8,861 nt of DNA, taken from NCBI GenBank assembly GCA_900550745.1, contig URTO01000057.1:1-8861 (forward strand), given 5' to 3'. Below are positions 6,901 through 8,861 of this stretch, piece after piece (position 1 is the first letter of the stretch; the number at the start of each line of letters is the position of its first letter). The stretch comes from an uncultured Desulfovibrio sp. (GTDB lineage: Bacteria > Desulfobacterota > Desulfovibrionia > Desulfovibrionales > Desulfovibrionaceae). A program made the translations under genes and the position numbers. Under the pieces are notes generated by a model. The model worked only from the letters and a program-made list of their open reading frames with translations, searched no databases and was not told the DNA's origin.

Positions 6901-7980
6901 CGCGCCGAAGGTAAGGAGCAGGAAGAACCAGTACCAGTGCTTGCGCCCGTCCTCCTCAATATAGTTGGTGGAATAGCAGGCGACGAGCGTGCCGATGCCC
7001 GATATGATCAGCGAGAACAGGCGGGACAGGGGCGGCAGGTCGCTCGCGTAAGTGAGGATGAACGCGGCGAGGAACAGCGCGAACGTATACTTGGCCCGGT
7101 AAGCGGGCCTGATGATGCGGGGACAGAGGACGAGGAAGGAGCCCACATAGAGCAGAAGCGGGGTCGCATGCCACGGGCCTTCGAGTTCCACCAGCGAATG
7201 GGGATCGATGCCGACGATCCACGCGCCGAAATCCTGCACGAGGAAGCGCCCGATCCCCAAAAGCGCCAGCAGGGCAAGCAAAACGTACAGGCTGATCGCA
7301 GCCGGGGTCTTGCTCCAGCGGTTGGGGACGATGGGGCACCAGCTCCCGGTGGGGACGCCGAGCAGCTCGGTTTCCCTGTCGAACAGGGCGCGGGCGAAGT
7401 TGCCGCCGCCGATGGGGACTTCGGTGCATATGGGTTCGTCGGGCCGGGTGAAGCACACCTGGAGGACGACCTCGGCGGAAAGCCACAGCAGCACGGTGTA
7501 GCCCAAGGCCATGATGATGGCGAGAACCGGGCCGCCGAGCGGCACGTCGATGCTGTGCATGGCCATGGCGTGCAGGACGAGATGCTGGCCTTCCGGCGTC
7601 ATGGCCGGAGAGATGCCGAGCGAAGCCTCAAGCGCGAACGCCAGCAGCACGGCCCCCACGGGGTTGCGGTGCAGCGCGCCGCGGATGTCGTTGGCGACGC
7701 AGGAATACGGGTTGGAGACGAGCCCGGACAGCCCCATCCATGCCGCGAGGCGCGCAATGGCATGGTAGATGATGATCATGATGCTGCCCACGTCGCCGGA
7801 CGGCCCAAGGCCAAGCCCCATGAGCGCAAGCCCCAAATCCACAAGGCCGCCCCAGAGGATCAGCAGACCGGGCCGGCCCCGCTCGCGGTATACTTTATAA
7901 ACCCCAAACAGCATTATCAGCAGGCCGGCGACGAGAATAGCCATCTCTGATGGCGAAGTCGGCGTTACGCTACTGTCCAT
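3991..7980 (-). CDS. cooM: CooM, giant antiporter-like membrane subunit with two NuoL/M/N modules
   Basis: The 1329-residue inner-membrane protein is the proposed ion pump of the complex. Module 1 (about residues 295-680) has Glu378 in QWEVMTW, Lys457 and His464 in AAKAGLVPLHSWLPDAHPAAP, Lys488, Lys585 in HAIMKDLL and Lys640 in PPFNGFVSK. Module 2 (about 750-1200) repeats the set: Glu859 in FFTFWEIM, Lys941, His954 in WQMHPALAPTPVSG, Lys972, Lys1070 in HVFFKDLL and Lys1125 in PPTNGFTSK. An extra N-terminal membrane region (1 to about 180) precedes a loop and module 1. A basic linker with AGRRR (residues 684-688) joins the modules. The last 74 residues are soluble with five Cys. Long multi-module CooM proteins are known from other coo operons, so the fusion is not an assembly error, and the frame is open throughout. 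The start is supported by AAGGAGG 4 nt upstream. Confidence 0.92.
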   Translation of the reverse strand: MDSSVTPTSPSEMAILVAGLLIMLFGVYKVYRERGRPGLLILWGGLVDLGLALMGLGLGPSGDVGSIMIIIYHAIARLAAWMGLSGLVSNPYSCVANDIRGALHRNPVGAVLLAFALEASLGISPAMTPEGQHLVLHAMAMHSIDVPLGGPVLAIIMALGYTVLLWLSAEVVLQVCFTRPDEPICTEVPIGGGNFARALFDRETELLGVPTGSWCPIVPNRWSKTPAAISLYVLLALLALLGIGRFLVQDFGAWIVGIDPHSLVELEGPWHATPLLLYVGSFLVLCPRIIRPAYRAKYTFALFLAAFILTYASDLPPLSRLFSLIISGIGTLVACYSTNYIEEDGRKHWYWFFLLLTFGALLNIVTTDNIGTLASQWEVMTWASFALVAWERTSRARDAAIKYVVLCCSAAYLMIVGFFMIGGNHTQYGELVANLSVHSDDVLKFALVFTLLGFAAKAGLVPLHSWLPDAHPAAPSSVSAPLSGVLTKMGVFGVVTVYFGLIGYKELASTGTYGGLTAPGLMVTFMGLCTMAYGEWMALRQEDLKRMLAYSTMGQVGEIFTVLGLGTWLAAAGALSHVLNHAIMKDLLFLCAGGLIFRVGSRKLSDLAGLVHEMPWAVGCMSIGIVSIMGLPPFNGFVSKYLMIVACMDAGQPLIAAALIAASLVGAIYYMRILRTILLDPAPAGRRRVQGVTTTMRVPMIILAGLCVILGVAPQTGLSLVTPVINELMPHLGTGAGHMAAALPSLDVSWPVYVLLPMIGAIVPIWFRRDRVKAGWGAAAILLLTTLHVLAFGQDLDTLSFIMALFIPAVGTVNLVYAVGYMEHSHTQWRFYAFFLLMTGGLLGVAASSDLFSFFTFWEIMSSWALYFAIAHEGTPEALREGFKYFLFNVAGAGFLFLGIGLIVAYTGTGEFAGVAEGFASLPPAVGTSIMILMAVGFCMKAAQVSLRIDWQMHPALAPTPVSGYISSVLLKIAVFGLVKLFLVFGSVYAQSPDTAGLFSQQAVMYAAAWIGAFTLLYSAVQAMLQNSLKLVFIWSTVSQIGYMVLGVAVGTSLGMAGGLLHMANHVFFKDLLFLMVGAVMLRTHADTIAELGGVGRKMPVTMFCFFIGSLAAVGVPPTNGFTSKWIIYQALMAEGEPLLALISLIGSVITLAYLARFMHAVFLGQPGRNLDHIEEAPWVMRAPMLLMAFMVILTGVFPGLMLAPLNAALAEYGMPPLDVAFYGLATGPGAWDATAVAVLMLVAFGGCWLALRFLLSRVKIRVAPPHACGHDASQEASRIPPEAIYPALVNLCTGNKPGSAACPLPELALSLCRALRQSLRINKERPSC

Positions 7981-7984
7981 GCTC

Positions 7985-7991
7985 CCTCCTT
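7985..7991 (-). promoter_or_regulatory. Ribosome binding site of cooM
   Basis: AAGGAGG on the minus strand with a 4-nt spacer (slightly short) to the ATG at 7980. The next in-frame Met (ATG at 7944) has no comparable site, so the longer start is kept. Confidence 0.75.
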
Positions 7992-8010
7992 AAAAAGTAA
8001 GCGCTGTGCT

Positions 8011-8025
8011 TGTCCATAGTGGATA
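8011..8025. promoter_or_regulatory. Imperfect palindrome upstream of cooM, candidate operator
   Basis: TGTCCA-TAG-TGGATA has six-base arms with one mismatch and lies 31 nt upstream of the cooM start codon. Coo operons are often controlled by CooA, a CRP/FNR-family CO sensor whose sites carry TGTC-type half-sites. The resemblance here is only partial (one TGTC half), so assignment to CooA is a guess. It may also be a chance inverted repeat or an RNA hairpin in the leader. Confidence 0.3.
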
Positions 8026-8040
8026 GAAATCAGACGCAGT

Positions 8041-8112
8041 GCCGGACTGCCCCGGCACGAAGGCTGGGTTCGCGCCGGAAAGAGGGCCGCCTTCCCTCAA
8101 GAGGCGGGCCTC
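8041..8112 (-). promoter_or_regulatory. Structured leader: consecutive and competing stem-loops before cooM
   Basis: In the minus-strand RNA, stem A pairs 8103-8112 with 8082-8091 (ten pairs with one C-C mismatch) and is followed by TTT. Stem B pairs 8069-8078 with 8052-8061 (ten pairs; the one non-Watson-Crick position is a G-U in minus-strand RNA but an A-C clash in plus-strand RNA, which favours a minus-strand transcript). An alternative stem C pairs 8052-8056 with 8041-8045 and would exclude the base of B. This could be an attenuator or mRNA-stabilising leader. High G+C makes chance stems common, so confidence is low. Confidence 0.35.
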
Positions 8113-8152
8113 AAGAAACAACGGACTTGTCTTTTTGTGAGCGTTTTCCCAT
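8111..8152 (-). CDS. Possible 13-codon leader peptide ORF upstream of cooM
   Basis: A mini-ORF encoding MGKRSQKDKSVVS has AGAGGG 7 nt before its ATG, and its stop touches the first stem-loop of the structured leader. The arrangement of ribosome site, short ORF and competing stems resembles a translational attenuator. The peptide has no run of one amino acid as in classical biosynthetic leaders, only three Lys. The reading frame is open upstream to an ATG at 8299, but that start has no ribosome site. It would be translated only if the cooM transcript begins upstream of 8165, and a GATAAT hexamer overlapping the ATG (8151-8156) would argue for a start further in. Speculative. Confidence 0.2.
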   Translation of the reverse strand: MGKRSQKDKSVVS

Positions 8153-8155
8153 TAT
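8127..8155 (+). promoter_or_regulatory. Weak candidate promoter in the AT-rich part of the intergenic region
   Basis: On the plus strand TTGTCT (8127-8132) and CATTAT (8150-8155) are separated by 17 nt, each matching four of six sigma-70 consensus bases. On the minus strand GATAAT (8151-8156) matches five of six bases of a -10, but its best -35 (TTGAAT) is 20 nt away. Either or both could be used. Confidence 0.2.
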
Positions 8156-8244
8156 CCGGCCCTCTTTGCCGTGTTTATTCAAACAAACAGTTCCGGGGAG
8201 GGAAAACACGCTGAAGTATGATTCTCGCATGTTCCTGCGCTCTT

Positions 8245-8250
8245 TACAAT
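8245..8250 (+). promoter_or_regulatory. Candidate -10 element for the lipoprotein gene
   Basis: TACAAT matches five of six bases of the sigma-70 -10 and would give a leader of about 58 nt before the ATG at 8315. No good -35 is visible 16-18 nt upstream, so an activator or another sigma factor would be needed. Confidence 0.25.
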
Positions 8251-8314
8251 CCCACCCCGCAGGGCTATCACGCAGACGTCCATCCACCCTTACAGCCATG
8301 AACCGGGAGATTCC

Positions 8315-8861
8315 ATGTCGGCTCGCTTCCCCTTATCCCTGCGTCTTTTTTTCACAACCTGTTTCTGCCTGTGCGTCTGCCTTGCCGCCGGGTGTTCGGG
8401 CAAACAGGTGCACGTCACGGCCGAAAATGAGTTCAACACGATGGCGAAACGGCTGGCTCCGGCACTCAAGGCCCACGGCGTCATCGACGAGCACGGGGCC
8501 TATGCCGTTCCCGTCTTTTCGGCCCCGGAGCTGCCGCCCCAGCTTGGGGAATATTTGTTCCAGCGCCTTTCCCCGGCGTTCCGCTTCAAAGTCGATCCGG
8601 CGCTGCTGCCGCCGACGTTCGCCCTGTCGCGCACGGCGGGGGATACGGTGGAGATGCGGCCCTACGGCTTCATGCTCGGACAGGGCGCGGACATCGTGAC
8701 GGTAACGCTGCTTGCCCAGGTGGACTGGAACGACGACGGCCTCAACGAATGGCTGCTGCTTTGCCGGGTCAAGCCGCTCATCGGCAAAGCATTGGATTCG
8801 TATCAGGATGCTTTAAAGGAATTAAACCATCTCTCGCAGCAACATCCCTACCGGATACAAC
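8315..8861 (+). CDS. Lipoprotein of unknown function, 3' end cut by the window
   Basis: The frame is open from the ATG at 8315 to the window edge (182 codons), so the C-terminus is missing. The N-terminus is a lipoprotein signal peptide: Arg4 and Arg10, a hydrophobic stretch, then LAAGC with the lipidated Cys at residue 27. This predicts an envelope-anchored protein. The h-region has alternating cysteines (16, 18, 20, 22), which is uncommon. The mature part is soluble, and at residues 137-145 it carries DWNDDGLNE, which resembles the D-x-[DN]-x-D-G-x-x-E calcium-binding loop of EF-hand or FG-GAP proteins. I do not recognise the family. GGGAG (8305-8309) lies 5 nt before the ATG. The ATG at 8298 belongs to another frame. 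The gene is divergent from cooM, so a role with the hydrogenase is not implied. Confidence 0.8.
   Translation, partial: MSARFPLSLRLFFTTCFCLCVCLAAGCSGKQVHVTAENEFNTMAKRLAPALKAHGVIDEHGAYAVPVFSAPELPPQLGEYLFQRLSPAFRFKVDPALLPPTFALSRTAGDTVEMRPYGFMLGQGADIVTVTLLAQVDWNDDGLNEWLLLCRVKPLIGKALDSYQDALKELNHLSQQHPYRIQ

Larger units (their letters stand above)
7981..8314. other. Divergent intergenic region between cooM and the lipoprotein gene
   Basis: This 334-nt region has no long convincing gene. It should hold the promoters of cooM (leftwards) and of the lipoprotein gene (rightwards). From cooM outward it contains the cooM ribosome site, an inverted repeat TGTCCATAGTGGATA (8011-8025), a cluster of GC-rich stem-loops (8041-8112), an AT-richer stretch (about 8113-8190) with weak promoter-like hexamers on both strands and the inverted repeat TGTTTATTCAAACA (8172-8185), and a TACAAT hexamer on the plus strand (8245-8250). 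I found no clear sigma-54 (GG-N10-GC) site near cooM. Confidence 0.7.

Noticed and set aside
4168..7950. 1260-codon open frame on the plus strand antisense to cooM
   Set aside because: The predicted protein is a His/Arg/Glu/Asp/Gly-rich mix without domains, exactly opposite a well-conserved membrane protein. Such frames arise from strong GC bias at codon third positions.
3991..7980. Possible mis-assembly or missing stop joining two antiporter genes into one
   Set aside because: The frame is open without irregularities, the linker is natural in composition, and long CooM proteins are known in other coo operons.
8111..8299. 62-codon minus-strand ORF in the intergenic region starting at 8299
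   Set aside because: No ribosome site before the ATG at 8299. Only the last 13 codons, with their own AGAGGG, were kept as a low-confidence leader peptide.
7981..8314. Sigma-54 promoter for cooM
   Set aside because: I looked for GG-N10-GC on both strands of the intergenic region; near matches had the wrong spacing.
8010..8699. 229-codon plus-strand frame crossing the intergenic region into the lipoprotein gene
   Set aside because: It competes with the frame starting at 8315, which has a ribosome site, a signal peptide with lipobox and balanced composition. The longer frame becomes Arg/Ser/Pro-rich and looks like an out-of-frame reading.
1..8861. tRNA, rRNA, CRISPR array, insertion sequence or phage genes
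   Set aside because: No repeat-spacer pattern, transposase-like protein, terminal repeats or tRNA cloverleaf was seen. The window is almost fully occupied by the coo operon.

Overview
The window carries a six-gene, single-strand (minus) operon for a membrane-bound, energy-converting [NiFe]-hydrogenase of the CO-induced Coo type (group 4), plus the start of an unrelated lipoprotein gene on the plus strand. The gene order, read 5' to 3' on the minus strand, is cooM-cooK-cooL-cooX-cooU-cooH, the order described for Rhodospirillum rubrum and Desulfovibrio. High G+C content, the operon type, strong AGGAGG-like ribosome sites and a Gram-negative lipoprotein suggest an anaerobic, sulfate-reducer-like member of the Desulfovibrionaceae. 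That assignment is inferred from gene content and is not proven by the sequence.

Layout: 1-29 is a strong hairpin just past cooH that could terminate the operon. 59-1147 is cooH (NiFe large subunit). 1144-1704 is cooU (NuoC-like). 1740-2588 is cooX (2x[4Fe-4S] subunit with a CxxC pair and an Ala/Pro-rich tail). 2590-3024 is cooL (NuoB-like small subunit). 3038-3997 is cooK (NuoH-like membrane anchor). 3991-7980 is cooM, a 1329-residue membrane protein holding two complete NuoL/M/N-type antiporter modules. 7981-8314 is a divergent intergenic region with possible promoters, inverted repeats and a possible leader mini-ORF. 8315-8861 is an unrecognised lipoprotein gene cut by the window edge.

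How it works (family knowledge): reduced ferredoxin made by CO dehydrogenase or other oxidoreductases feeds electrons through the CooX clusters to the CooL proximal cluster and then to the NiFe site in CooH, where protons are reduced to H2. CooU supports the peripheral arm. CooK connects it to the membrane, and the antiporter-like modules of CooM translocate ions. The reaction can run backwards to reduce ferredoxin with H2. CO dehydrogenase (cooS), the electron-transfer protein cooF, hypA and the regulator cooA are not in this window.

The operon is a known system, so I do not claim a new one. The parts worth a second look are the extra pieces on CooM and CooX, the structured leader, the end-of-operon hairpin and the unknown lipoprotein.
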